Part shown: one piece after another, positions 42,539 through 53,591 of the stretch
Layout: each line of letters starts with the position of its first letter
Position numbering within the stretch: the stretch's first letter is position 1
From: Channallabes apus
Lineage: Eukaryota; Chordata; Actinopteri; Siluriformes; Clariidae
Length of the DNA stretch: 64,000 nt
Direction: 5' to 3'
Assembly (NCBI GenBank): GCA_030522415.1
Contig: CM060111.1
Location: forward strand, 47,369,366-47,433,365
The notes under the pieces: generated by a model
Seen by the model: the letters and a program-made list of their open reading frames with translations, nothing else
The model's database searches: none
Told to the model about the DNA's origin: nothing
Made by a program: the position numbers and the translations under genes

Positions 42539-43394
42539 TACTCAGCAAAAAAAGAAACGTCCTCTGACTTTCAACTGTTTTTCCTTTCAGTAAACTTAAT
42601 GTGTAAATATTTGTATGAACACTAAAAGAGTCGACACCATAAGACATAAAGTAAAAATGTTTCCCAATTTCCCTGAATGAATGTTTCCCAATTTCCCTGA
42701 ATGAAGGGAGGCTCAAAATCATTCAGTACCAGTCAGTATCTGGTGGCCACCAGCTGCTTGAAGTACTGCAGTGCATCTCCTCCTCATGGACTGGACCAGA
42801 TTTGTCAGTTCTTGCTGTGAGATGGAGGGATTGTGTGTTCCTGGTGTGACTCGGGCAGTTGTTGTGGCCGTCCTGTACCTGTCACGCAGGTGTGATATTC
42901 GGATGTACCCATCCTGTGCAGGTGTTGTTACACGTGGTCTTCCACTGCGAGGATGATCAGCTGTCCTTCCTGTCTCCCTGTAGCGCCGTCTTAGGCGTCT
43001 CACGGTGCGGACATGGTGATTTATTGCCCTATAGCCACATCAGCAGTCCTCATGTCCCCCTGCAGCATGCCTAATGCACGTTCACGCAGATGAGCAGCGA
43101 CCCTGGACATCTTTCTTTGGGTGTTTTTCACAGTCGGTAGACGAGTCTCTTTAGTGTCCTGCATTTTTACAACTGTGACCTTAAATGCCTACTTTCTGTA
43201 AACTGCTAAGGTCTTAACGACCATTCCACAGGTGATTGTTAATTAGTTGATTATGGTTAATTGAACATGCATGGAAAACATTGTTTAAACCCTTTACAAT
43301 GAAGATCTGTAAAGATCTGTAAATTTGGATTTGTACAACATTATTGTTGAAATACACAGTCCTGAAAAAGGGACGTTTCTTTTTTTGCTTAGTA
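42539..43394 (-). mobile_element. Non-autonomous Tc1-like element inside the L2 UTR
   Basis: The inverted ends are tatactcagcaaaaaaagaa plus acgtcc on the left and the complement with one difference on the right, at TA. The element is about 0.86 kb. Its transposase lacks the catalytic core. Confidence 0.87.
42719..43164 (-). pseudogene. Tc1-like transposase, HTH part fused to C-terminus
   Basis: It starts at about 43164 (MQDTKETRLP, RVAAHLRERALGML), shifts frame near 43030, and continues RRLRRRYRETGRTADHPRSG with the GRPRVT AT-hook-like motif and DRYRTATTTARVTPGTHN. It then jumps to the natural C-terminus (ELTNLVQSMRRRCTAVLQAA). The DDE residues are deleted. Confidence 0.83.
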
Positions 43395-43712
43395 TACCTG
43401 GACTCCACATCTCCTGTTATACTGAACTTCCAGCCTCCTAACACACAGTATGAGTGGAGATCAATCCCTGCTATCTGTTATCACCCAGATGAGAATGGGT
43501 TCCCTGTTGAGTCTGGTTCCTTTCAAGGTTTCTTCATATTACCATCTCAGGGAGTTTTTCCCTCAGCACCGTGGCCCTCGGCTCATTCATCAGGGACAAT
43601 CTGATCATATTAATTCATAGACATTTCCATGATTACTTTTGATTCTATAAAGCTGCTTTGCAACAATGACCATTGTTAAAAGCACTAGACAAATAAATTG
43701 AATTTGAATTGA

Positions 43713-44002
43713 TTTTGTGCTGGTCAAATCTACCCCCATGCATGTAATGGAAAAATCATATTTTAATTATGTATTAATTCTATCTGATCCTTGTAGTAAG
43801 TGTGTCACGTAGACGTTAGAAGTTTGAATTTGCTTGTCGAAGCTTAGAGACACAAGGCTGAGAACAGAATAGAAACAACCGGATTGTAGTTGTCCCTGAA
43901 TAAATGATACGGTATGGACATCTGGTCTGGGGCAGATAAAGAGTCATGAGTTTGAATGTAGGAACTTCATGTACGGGGCGTTGATTATGTTAACAGAGAT
44001 GT
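43713..44002. other. Spacer before the LINE
   Basis: No feature is recognised. Confidence 0.45.
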
Positions 44003-44233
44003 TCCAAGATGGCGCCGGTGAGGTCGGCTGCCGTCACGACTGCTCCGACCACCTTTTCTTTGTTTTTGTTCTTTAAGTTAGTTTTCAGTGTTGTAAAATC
44101 GGCAAAATCATCACCATTGAGTACATTAGGTATGATAGAGACACTCTTGTTTCTATTGGTATACAATGCACTCACAATTCAATGTTTTTAACTCCGGATC
44201 CTAGCTGGCCAAGTGAGATCCTGAGGGAGAACA

Positions 44234-45506
44234 ATGTACGCAAAGCGGCGGCCCCGAGGGAAACGAGCTGGCGTCAGGAATAGGCTCAGAGCCCGTGCAC
44301 ACCGCACACCTCTGCCTAGCATCCAACGTCCAGTCACTGGAAAACAAACTCGATAACCTCAGGGCCAGGATAAAGTTCCAGAGAGACATTCGGGACTGCA
44401 ATCTCCTCTGCTTCACCGAGACATGGCTGAACCTAGCGGTGCCGGACTACGCCATACAACCAGCCGAGTTCTTCTCGGTTCACCGCATGGACTGGAAGCG
44501 GGACTCGGGGAAGTCAAGAGGAGACGGCGTGTGCTTAATGGTGGACAACAGCTGGTGCAACAGTGTGAGCGTTGTTCCTCTTACACGCTCCTGCACACCA
44601 AACCTGGAACTACTGTCCATCATGTGTCGTCCTTTTTATCTTCCACGGGAGTTCACATCGGTCATAATCAGTACCATTTACATTCCACCACAAGCGGACA
44701 CAGACATTGCCTTATGCGAGCTGCGTGAGGTGCTCTCACAGCACCAGACACAACACCGGGATGCTGCGCTCATTGTGGCGGGGGACTTTAATACTGCCAA
44801 CCTCAAACGCGCAGCGCCGAACTTTCATCAGCACATCACCTGCCCCACCAGGGGTGATAGGACACTACATCATTGTTATACAACGGTCAAGGACGGCTAC
44901 AAGGCACAATCTCGTCCAGCGTTTGGTAAATCCAACCACGCCGCCATCTTCCTCATGCCAAAATATAAACAAAGGCTGAAACAGGAAGTTCCGGTTCAGA
45001 CGGAGGTCGCGCGCTGGCTGGACCAATCGGTGGCCGCGTTACAGGATGCACTCGATGACGCAGACTGGGACATGTTCAGAAACAGCTCCGATGATGACAT
45101 CAGCGTGTTTACGGAAGCGGTTGTGGGATTTATTGGGAAGCTAGTGGACGATACCGTGGAGAAAAAGACTATCAGAACGTTTCCCAACCAAAAGCTGTGG
45201 GTGGATAAAACCATCCGCGACGCTCTGAGATCTCGCACCGCTGCCTACAACACGGGACTTGCGTCGGGGGACATGGAACCATACAAGGGTGCGGCATATA
45301 ACGTGCGGAAAGCGGTGAAAGAGGCGAAGCAGCGCTACGGGAGAAAACTAGAGTCACAGCTTCAACAGAGTGACTCTAGGAGCCTGTGGCAGGGACTAAG
45401 GACAATAACGGACTATAAAGCACCAACATCCGGTATGACGAACGCGGACGCGACTCTGGCAGACGAGCTGAACACCTTCGATGCTCGCTTCGAGGCTGCA
45501 GCTTAA
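44234..45506 (+). pseudogene. LINE apurinic-type endonuclease
   Basis: The basic N-terminus (MYAKRRPRGKRAGVRNRLRA) is read from 44234 in one frame. Near 44305-44320 a small deletion moves the frame to SNVQSLENKLDNLRARIKF, where the endonuclease proper begins (NVxSL, CFTETWL, SGKSRGDGVCL, ISTIYIPPQAD, IVAGDFNTANL, GKSNHAAI). The GDFN and SNHxA motifs are the metal and catalytic residues. A linker follows to ADELNTFDARFEAAA and TAA at 45504-45506. The frame is the same on both sides of the TAA. Confidence 0.87.
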
Positions 45507-46994
45507 GACGCTAGCGATGCTAATGCTAGCGGCGCTAATGCTAGCGGCGCTAATGCTAGCGGCGCTAACGGCTGCAGACAGGAAGACACTGCCAGCACCG
45601 GGAACGCGCTCATCATCTCCGAGCACGACGTGAGGAGAGCCTTCAAGAGAGTGAACACCAGGAAAGCAGCAGGACCAGACGGCATCTCAGGCCGTATTCT
45701 CAGATCCCGCGCAAAGCAGCTAGCACCTGTGTTCACTGAGATATTCAACATCTCCTTATCTCAGTCGGTGATCCCCACGTGCTTCAAAGAGTCCATCATT
45801 GTTCCTGTGCCGAAGAAACCACACCCTGCTTCCCTCAATGACTATCGCCCTGTAGCCCTCACCTCAGTAGTGATGAAGTGCTTTGAACGCCTTATCAGAG
45901 ACTTCATCATTTCTTCACTACCCGACACACTGGACCCACTACAGTTTGCATACCGTCAGAACCGCTCCACAGACGATGCAATCTCTCATCTCCTCCACAC
46001 ATCACTCACTCACCTGGACACTAGGAAAGGGAATTATGTTAAAATGCTCTTCATCGACTACAGCTCTGCTTTTAATACCATAATTCCCTCCACACTCACC
46101 ACCAAGCTGGAGCACCTGGGACTCAGCTCATCTATATGTCAGTGGATCTCCAATTTTCTGACTGGCAGACCACAGGCAGTAAGGATGGGCGGACATGTCT
46201 CAGCTACACTTACTCTCAGCACTGGAGCCCCCCAGGGTTGTGTTCTGAGCCCCCTGCTGTACTCTTTGTACACCCACGACTGCGTGGCCACTACCAACTC
46301 CACCTCCATCATCAAGTTTGCTGACGACACCGTCGTGGTCGGACTGATCACCAACAATGATGAGTCGGACTACCTAGAGGAGATTGGAAATCTGGAGAAC
46401 TGGTGCCAGAGGAACAATCTCCTCCTGAACGTCAGTAAGACAAAGGAGCTGATAGTGGACTTTAGTACAAAGCAGGAGAGGAACTACCAGACCCCCGTCA
46501 TCAACAGGAGCCCAGTGGAGAGAGTGGACAGCTTCAGATACCTCGGTGTTCACATCACGCAGGACCTGTCATGGTCCTGTCACATCAACACCGTGGTGAA
46601 AAAAGCCCGGCATTGTCTCTACCACCTCAGACGCTTGAGAGACTTAAGACTGCCCTCCAAGGTGCTCAGGAACTTCTACTCCTGCACCATAGAGAGCATC
46701 CTGACGGGAAACATCACGACCTGGTTCGGGAACAGCACCATGCAGGACAGACGAGCTGTACAGAGGGTGGTGCGATCAGCCGAGCTCCCTGACCTGCACT
46801 CGATCTACAGCAAGCGGTGCTGGATTAAGGCCAGGAAGATCATGAAGGACCTCAGTCACCCCAGTAATGGACTGTTCTCTTTGTTGCGGTCTGGGAAGCG
46901 ATTCCGCTCCCTAAAGGCCAACACAGAGAGGCTGAGGAGGAGCTTCTTCCCGCAGGCGTTAAGGTCTCTCAATCACACCTCCACACAGGACTAA
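45507..46994 (+). CDS. LINE reverse transcriptase (same frame as endonuclease)
   Basis: The frame is open from the TAA onward through a repeated ASGAN stretch (15-bp repeat gcggcgctaatgcta, 45515-45570). RT follows: [74 protein letters not shown] and catalytic FADDTVVVG, then the thumb-like [20 protein letters not shown] and [19 protein letters not shown]. It ends SLNHTSTQD at 46994. Apart from the TAA it looks intact. Confidence 0.9.
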   Translation, partial: DASDANASGANASGANASGANGCRQEDTASTGNALIISEHDVRRAFKRVNTRKAAGPDGISGRILRSRAKQLAPVFTEIFNISLSQSVIPTCFKESIIVPVPKKPHPASLNDYRPVALTSVVMKCFERLIRDFIISSLPDTLDPLQFAYRQNRSTDDAISHLLHTSLTHLDTRKGNYVKMLFIDYSSAFNTIIPSTLTTKLEHLGLSSSICQWISNFLTGRPQAVRMGGHVSATLTLSTGAPQGCVLSPLLYSLYTHDCVATTNSTSIIKFADDTVVVGLITNNDESDYLEEIGNLENWCQRNNLLLNVSKTKELIVDFSTKQERNYQTPVINRSPVERVDSFRYLGVHITQDLSWSCHINTVVKKARHCLYHLRRLRDLRLPSKVLRNFYSCTIESILTGNITTWFGNSTMQDRRAVQRVVRSAELPDLHSIYSKRCWIKARKIMKDLSHPSNGLFSLLRSGKRFRSLKANTERLRRSFFPQALRSLNHTSTQD

Positions 46995-47385
46995 TAACAT
47001 CTTTTTAAGCTCACAACACTGACTGGACAATCATGGACACATTCATACACACTTGCACTAAATATTTATACATCTGGACAATTGCACATGTCACTTTCAT
47101 TAGTCACCTTTCATGCATATTTGCACAACCACTGACACTTTAAATTCTATATACATATACCCTATATTTCTATATTTTGCAATATTTTATTATGCCCTTA
47201 TTGTACAGTTAATTTTACTAGTTAAATTTATTTCTTTAGTATTTACTTTTTATTGATTATTTATTTTACGTACAAGCTTTTATTTTCTTTTTAAGGTCAC
47301 TGGCGGTCGTGTAAGCATTTCACTGCATATTATACTGTGTATGACTGTGTATGTGACAAATAAAATTTTAATTGAATTGAATTGA

Positions 47386-47563
47386 AAATTCATCGCAACA
47401 ATAAGTACACTACATTTGAGGACAACACGTGAAGAAATTGTAAGGTGTCAAAGTAGCAGTAGCACTGAGTAACATTGGTGACATGTAAAAGCAACTAGAA
47501 TTAAAAGTAAGTGTTGTAACTACTGACAGAATAGAAGACTGTTTTAGAGGACGGAGAATATTA
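47386..47563. other. Spacer
   Basis: No feature is recognised. Confidence 0.4.
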
Positions 47564-48480
47564 GTGACTGAGATTATTCACACCACAGACATTGAATTAG
47601 CTGGACTGGACCCTTGGTTACAAATGAGAAAACAACACCCCCAAGCAATCTGGGTAATATTAGTTATGGTTACCCTGATGTGCCTACTTATTGAGAATTC
47701 GGAGAGAAATGGCCATGGTAATGTCTATTTAACAAACTCATGCCACATGCATTTATCTAGAATAAAGAGAAGAGACAGCATGATAAAAAGGCATAATCCT
47801 AATCTCAACAGATGTGCAGGGAATTGGGAATGTGCCCTATCATTAATTCAATTAAATTCAGTTTTATTTGTATAGCCCTTTTAACAATTGACATTGTCTC
47901 AAAACAGCTTTACACAATCAAAAGAACTATTTAAGTTTGTGTGGAATGTGAATGTGTATGAATCAAAAATGTTCAGATAGTCCCAATGTCATTAGACATT
48001 GCTGATAATATAACAGACATACACAACCTCTTGTGTTGGATATGCCATGCCATGTCCTCGAGCTGGGTAGCATTGCCCCTAAATAATGTCACAGCAGCAG
48101 AAGCAAATGCAGACAACACGTCTTGCATCATACCGATAACCACCATGGCCATCTTACAGATATCTGCATACTACAAACAAACAGGGAGGCCAAACCCAGC
48201 AGTCCCTGGGTGTAATTATTCCAATAACCTATGTTTTGATGCCCCAGGGAGGTATTACTCCTACCAATGCCTGTTAAGAAATATGAAGACAATTCTACTT
48301 ATATGGTCCCTTGGCAAAAAGGAGACACTTGCGTTGTGCAAGATCAAAAGGAAAATGGGGAACCTGACTTAGGATGGTCTCAGTACACCACTTACGTTCG
48401 TATAACCAATCGTTCAAAAGGTAGGTCACCTAAATATATCCTCTTTAACAGAGATGTTTGTGTATAAAATAGGACAGCTA
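47564..48480 (+). pseudogene. Possible retroviral envelope-like relic
   Basis: A frame begins near 47564 with a short hydrophilic leader and a hydrophobic segment (AIWVILVMVTLMCLLI) like a signal anchor, then a basic and cysteine-containing stretch. It is cut at 47846-47988 by an antisense L2 fragment with a 6-bp target duplication. On the other side the same coding register resumes with a CWIC motif, an NVT glycosylation site and spaced cysteines. It then shifts frame near 48270 (second part PWQKGDTCVVQ, LGWSQYTTYV). The CxxC motif, glycosylation sites and leader recall the surface subunit of gamma-type envelopes. No transmembrane subunit, fusion peptide or LTR pair is seen. It is inactive. 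An unrelated secreted protein is possible. Confidence 0.4.
47846..47988 (-). repeat. Antisense L2 3' end insertion
   Basis: It is the reverse complement of the L2 tail seen at 34300-34438 (from gactatctgaacattttgat to the aaataaaactgaatt tail). It is flanked by tcatta at 47840-47845 and 47989-47994. Confidence 0.85.
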
Positions 48481-49649
48481 GAGAAAGAGATCACCTTTCT
48501 CTATGCTGCAACATGTATGAGACTGGTCCTTCTGCAGAAGTTTAAAATAAAACCTTTGTTACTTTGCTCTTACCCAGTGTATGATTTACTTGTCTTTATA
48601 ATATTTTCTGAATTTCCACCACACCCGATATAGAAATTGCAACTTATAAACAACAAGATAAGATAAGATTTCTATGTTACAGCAGCAAAGAACAATGTGC
48701 AAACATAATGTAGTGACAGTACCGGGTATAAATACAAAAAAGGAAACATAAACATTATCAAAAACACATATATATTTATACAGACAGTACAGTATATAAA
48801 TACAAAACAGTTTAAAACAATACAATACAGCTTTGTAAACACACTAAGTCTGAAGGTGAAGCCTTTTGCTGAAGCATTAAACTGTTATTTAGCCCAGTGT
48901 CCCCAAACCCAGAAGTCCTGCAGGACCCCATCACACCTGATTTCTTTGTTAACAGCCTTTCTGTCAGTTAACAGTCTTTCTAATTAGAACTGGGTGTGGC
49001 ACAACATGGCAGGGTCTTCCAGGGCCAAAGAATCTAGGAATCTATTAATGTTTTAATCAGTCACTAAGGAGGCCTGGTTTTGTTGGAGGGACATGAGTGT
49101 AAGCAGTGAGTGGGCTTATTATCATCTCAGCAAATACAGAGCAAAAACGCTTACCTGTGGAACGGAATACAGTTCGGAATACAACTCTAAATCTGAATGA
49201 TCAGTGATAGGTGTAAAAGAGTGTCTGACAGCCTGGTGATATCACTGTCCGATGGATGACAGGAGAGGGGGGGAGAGAGAGGGAGAGAGAGAGAGAGAGA
49301 TGTCAATTGGGTTGCTATGGGCTACCCCTAAGGCAGCGAGTGCAGGGGCAAAAGATTTATACTCTGTTAACAGACCATGGCAAATATTTGACTGCAGGAA
49401 AATGGAAGTGGTGCTTGAGGTAACAAAACCATTAGGACTCACGCTATACGTAGAACTGTGGCTGGACTGAAGTAACATCACTCAGGGCCTTACACAAGGC
49501 AGAGACCTCCACTGACCAAGAGCTTTTGAAGGAAAAGGCAATTCACTTTCGAATAAATTTCAGCAACAATAAGAACCCCAAATTCTGCAGAGCTTCAGTA
49601 CATCAGCACATCAGCTCTTACAGGAAGAGAGAAGTCAAACTCATAGAGA
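48481..49649. other. Unassigned intergenic sequence
   Basis: Contains an aataaa signal near 48546, a (GA)n tract at 49260-49300 and generic AT-rich sequence. No coding frame is supported. Confidence 0.4.
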
Positions 49650-49697
49650 AGTCACACCCCCGACATCTCCGACGGAGATAAACAGCGGGGCGAGTGG

Positions 49698-50336
49698 GTG
49701 ATGACTCGGCGGCATACACGTTCAGCCAAAGCTAACGCTAAGGCTAGCCCACCGGAGCACACCTCCTCTGCGATTCACGTGTCCAACAGGTTTGCTCTCC
49801 TCAGTGATGCACCCGCTGAGAAACCTGAAAGAGTGCTGGTTATAGGAGACTCTATACTGAGGCACGTGACATTAGCTAGACCTTTAGGGGCGCCAGCGGC
49901 AGTGGTTAGGTGTATCCCGGGAGCCAGAGCACCGGACATAGCAGGTAATCTTAGGGCTCTAGGACAGCACAGGTTCTCTAAGATAGTGGTACATGCTGGA
50001 GCTAATGATATATGCCTTCATCAGTCAGAGGTTAGTAAGAGTAACTTTACAGAGGTGTTTAAATTAGCGAAGGCGATGTCCGATGAAGTAATATGCTCTG
50101 GTCCCTTCCCAATGAGACGATATGACGATATAGCTTACAGCAGGTTATGGTCGCTGAACCGCTGGATGTCCAGGTGGTGCTCCGAAAATAATTTGGGCTA
50201 CATAGACAATTGGAAGACCTTTGAGGGCAAAGCTGGCCTGTTAGGGCGGGACGGTGTCCATCCCACTCGGGAAGGTGCTGCTCTCATTTCCTGTAGTATA
50301 GCTCATAGTCTCAGTACAGGTCTAGTTAATCGGTGA
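49698..50336 (+). CDS. L2 ORF1, SGNH-type esterase domain, copy A
   Basis: This is a 212-residue frame of the kind encoded by ORF1 of zebrafish-type L2 elements. It shows the SGNH hydrolase blocks: VIGDSILRHVT (catalytic Ser), VVHAGANDI and LLGRDGVHPTREGA (catalytic Asp and His). The N-terminus (TRRHTRSAKANAKAS) is basic. Compared with copy B it lacks about 30 bp and the coiled-coil N-terminal segment, so it is 5'-defective. The role is nucleic-acid or membrane binding in the LINE particle; the esterase function is poorly understood. Confidence 0.87.
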   Translation: MMTRRHTRSAKANAKASPPEHTSSAIHVSNRFALLSDAPAEKPERVLVIGDSILRHVTLARPLGAPAAVVRCIPGARAPDIAGNLRALGQHRFSKIVVHAGANDICLHQSEVSKSNFTEVFKLAKAMSDEVICSGPFPMRRYDDIAYSRLWSLNRWMSRWCSENNLGYIDNWKTFEGKAGLLGRDGVHPTREGAALISCSIAHSLSTGLVNR

Positions 50337-50432
50337 CAATCCAGAGCCCAGGCCAGGGAGCAGACAGACAGGCTAAACCAACCGTCTGCTAGCTGCATAG
50401 AGTCGTCACTCAGGATTCACCATATTGAGACT

Positions 50433-51044
50433 GTGTCTGTTCCCCGATCTAAGGAAAAATGTAGAAAGACTCAGAAAGTCTGTTTTAATAATTTAATTAA
50501 CATAAAGACCACAAACTCCGATCATACTGAATGCGCAGCCGGCACCTCTGATCTGAAGCTAGGATTGTTAAATATTAGATCTCTCACATCAAAAGCAGTT
50601 ATTGTTAATGAAATTATCACAGATCAGGCATTTGATATACTCTGTTTAACTGAAACATGGGTTAAACAGGACGAGTATGTAGGTCTAAATGAAGCTAGTC
50701 CTCCTCGGTACAGCTACATACACCAGCCTCGGTTAACTGGTAGAGGAGGAGGTGTCGCAGTTATTCATAATGATAATCTGTCTATCGTACAAAAACACAG
50801 ACACAAATTTAACTCATTTGAAATTCTTTATAGTAACATAAGTGTACTTAAGTATATTAAATCAGCTCAGTCGATTCCACTAATTATAATTTACAGACCT
50901 CCAGGGCCGTATTCTGAATTTCTTAGTGAATTTGCAGATTTCATCTCAAATCTAGTCGTTTCTGTAGACAAAGTGTTAATTGCTGGAGATTTTAACATTC
51001 ATTTTGACAATCCAGAAGACCCTCTGAGAACAGCATTTATATAG
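50433..51044 (+). pseudogene. L2 ORF2 endonuclease start, copy A
   Basis: The motifs are LGLLNIRSLTSKA, LCLTETWVK, RGGGVAVI, IIYRPPGPYSEF and VLIAGDFNIHF. The frame stops soon after (PLRTAFI and TAG) because the endonuclease C-terminus and RT fingers are deleted. Confidence 0.86.
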
Positions 51045-51865
51045 GAATTAAGGGTACAGCCCTCTCCTGGCTCAGATCCTATTTGAATGGTGATTATTCT
51101 GCATGTTCTCTAGTGGAGTTTGGCGTTCCGCAGGGTTCAGTTTTAGGCCCACTGCTTTTCTCCCTTTACATGCTTCCTCTGGGCAACATAGTATTGTTTA
51201 AGCATAGTATTAGTTTTCATTGTTATGCTGACGACACACAGCTATACGTCTCAACAAAACCTGATGAGAAAAAACAGCTTACTAAAGTTGAGCAATGTGT
51301 GCAGGACATAAGAAATTGGATGCTAATTAACTTCCTTCTGCTTAATCCGGATAAGACAGTAGTTCTAGTCATAGGACCGCATAGAGCTAAAAGTAAAATC
51401 TTAGATCACACTGTAACTTTAGATGGCCTTTCTGTTCCATCAAGTGCAACAGTAAAAGACCTCGGCGTGATTATAGATTCCAGCCTTTCATTTGAAGCTC
51501 ATGTAGATAATATCACCAGGATAGCATTCTTTCACCTCAGAAATATTGCCAAGATAAGAAATATATTGTCGCTAATCGATGCGGAAAAACTAGGGTTAGT
51601 GCTTTTATCACTTCTAGGTTGGACTATTGTAATGCCTTACTGTCTGGTTGTTCTGTTAGGTGCATAAACAAGCTTCAGCTAGTCCAGAATGCAGCAGCGA
51701 GAGTCCTCACTAGAACCAGAAGATATGAGCACATCACCCCTATCCTATCTTCACTACATTGGCTCCCTATGAAATTTCGCATTGATTTTAAAATACTACT
51801 CTTGACATATAAAGCATTAAATTGTCTCGCGCCGCAGTATCTGAGCGAACTGCTAGTGTCTGAAA
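51045..51865 (+). pseudogene. L2 ORF2 reverse transcriptase remainder, copy A
   Basis: It begins in RT ([30 protein letters not shown]), with the catalytic YADD ([12 protein letters not shown]), [13 protein letters not shown], a frame change near 51640, and [20 protein letters not shown] up to APQYLSELL at the inverted junction. Confidence 0.87.
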
Positions 51866-53495
51866 TAGGGTCGAAGTCAGGTTTCTTAATTATTGGTTTG
51901 ATAACTGCTAATTTAAAAGATTTTGGAACATAACCAATGCTGAGTGAGGAATTAATTATTCTCAACAGCGGTTCTGTTATTACTGGTACTATCTGTTTAA
52001 GAAAATGTGTCGGTATAGGATCTAATATACAGGTTGATGAATTTGCAGAAGAGATGAGTGAAATTAGTTCATTCTCTTCAAGAGGAGTAAAGTATTCTAG
52101 GTTCCGATCTGACATGGCTAGGTTAACATCTGTATCAATTACATTGTTCGTTTTTAAAGCCTCAAGTTTATGCCTGATATTTACAATTTTATTATTAAAA
52201 AAGTTCATGAAGTCCTCACTATTGCATGATGTTGTTGTGGAGATTTCTGTAGTGGTCTTATTTCTGGTTAATTTGGCTACGGTATTAAATAAAAATCTAG
52301 GATTATTTTTATTTCCTTCTATAAGAGTGGAGAGATACGTTGATCTAGCTACACTAAGAGCTTTCCTATAGTTCAGGATGCTCTGTTTCCATGCTATTTG
52401 AAATACTAACAATTTAGTTTGACGCCATTTACGCTCTAATTTCCGAGCAGTCTGTTTTAAAGTGCGCGTGTGATCGTTATACCAGGGAGCGAGTTTCTTA
52501 TCTCTAATAATTTTTCTTTTAGCTGGAGCTACATTATCTAAGGTACAACGAAGTGTCGACTCTAAATATTCAGTCGCCTGATCAAGTTCTGTGGGGTCAG
52601 ACGGTGGCCTAATCGAAGTTGGTAACTCTGGGAGATTACTGATAAAACTCTGTGTGGTAGTTGATGTGAATGTACGTTTAATACGGTAGCGCGGTGCTGT
52701 GCGTACATTATCACTGTGACACACTTGAATGGAGACAAGATAGTGATCTGAGATAATTTCAGACAGTGGAATTGTGAATACATTTCTTATAATTAATCCG
52801 AAGAATATTACTAAATCTAAAGTGTGACCTGCTTTATGAGTGGGTCCTACTACACACTGATTTACGCCTACGGAGTCCAGTATGGATATAAATGCTGTTC
52901 TCAGAGGGTCTTCTGGATTCTCAAAATGAATGTTAAAATCTCCAGCAATTAACACTTTGTCTACAGAAACGACCAGGTCTGAGATGAAATCTGCAAATTC
53001 ACTAAGAAACTCAGAATACGGCCCTGAAGGTCTGTAAATTATAATTAGTGGAATCGACTGAGCTGATTTAATATACTTAAATACACTTATGTTACTATAG
53101 AGAATTTCAAATGAGTTAAATTTGTGCCCGTGTTTTTGTACGATAGACAAATTATCATTATGAATAACTACGACGCCTCCTCCTCTACCAGTTAACCGAG
53201 GCTGGTGTATGTAGCTGTATCCAGGAGGACTAGCTTCATTTAGAGCTACATACTCGTCCTGTTTAACCCATGTTTCAGTTAAACAGAGTATATTAAACGC
53301 CTGATCTGTGATAATTTCATTAACAATAACTGCTTTTGATGCGAGAGATCTAATATTTAACAATCCTAGCTTCAGATCAGAGGTGCCGGCTGCGCATTCA
53401 GTGTGATCGGAGTTTGTGGTCTTTATGTTAATTAGATTATTGAAACTGACTTTCTGAGTCTTTCTACATTTTGGCATAGATCGGGGAACAGACAC
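51859..53495 (-). pseudogene. L2 ORF2, endonuclease and RT start, copy B
   Basis: The endonuclease is complete: LLNIRSLASKAV, LCLTETWVK, YSYIHQPRLTGRGGGVVVI, LIAGDFNIHF, HTLDLVIF and ISDHYLVSI. The linker (KLAPWYNDHTRTLKQTARKL) and RT start follow ([38 protein letters not shown]). The true product ends at 51859; the frame runs on to 51675 only as antisense of copy A. Confidence 0.88.
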
Positions 53496-53591
53496 AGTCT
53501 CAATATGGTGAACCCTGAGTGACGACTCTATGCAGCTAGCAGACGGTTGGTTTAGCCTGTCTGTCTGCTCCCTGGCCTGGGCTCTGGATTG

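Larger units (their letters stand above)
41975..43712 (+). pseudogene. L2-type LINE 3' end, interrupted by a Tc1-like element
   Basis: The last part of RT (AFSYKAPKLWNSLPNSVRDS, FKSRLKTYLFSQAFL, stop near 42133) is followed by an L2 3' UTR containing the phrases shared with the other copies (ttccttctggctcctccctt, cacccagatgagaatgggtt). It ends in ctagacaaataaattgaatt. The UTR is cut between 42539 and 43394 by a DNA transposon. Confidence 0.86.
44003..47385 (+). mobile_element. Nearly full-length Rex1/Babar-like (CR1-group) LINE
   Basis: The 5' end starts near ccaagatggcgccggtgagg, and the tail is gtgacaaataaaattttaat plus (tgaat)n at 47355-47385. One long frame codes endonuclease and reverse transcriptase, interrupted by one upstream frameshift and one TAA. 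A 3' fragment of the same family is at 54408-55265. Family placement is by RT motifs only. Confidence 0.85.
49650..51865 (+). mobile_element. L2-type LINE, copy A (internal deletion, 3' truncated)
   Basis: ORF1, the start of ORF2 and the C-terminal RT are present, but the region between endonuclease and mid-RT is deleted at about 51035-51045. It ends at 51854-51866 by fusing tail-to-tail with copy B on the other strand, with the shared bases agtgtc at the junction. Confidence 0.88.

Noticed and set aside
49242..49481. Small frames on both strands near the (GA)n tract
   Set aside because: They are low-complexity and have no conserved motif or splice context.
51675..51858. Last 60 residues of the copy B ORF2 frame
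   Set aside because: They are the antisense of copy A beyond the inverted junction, not L2 protein.
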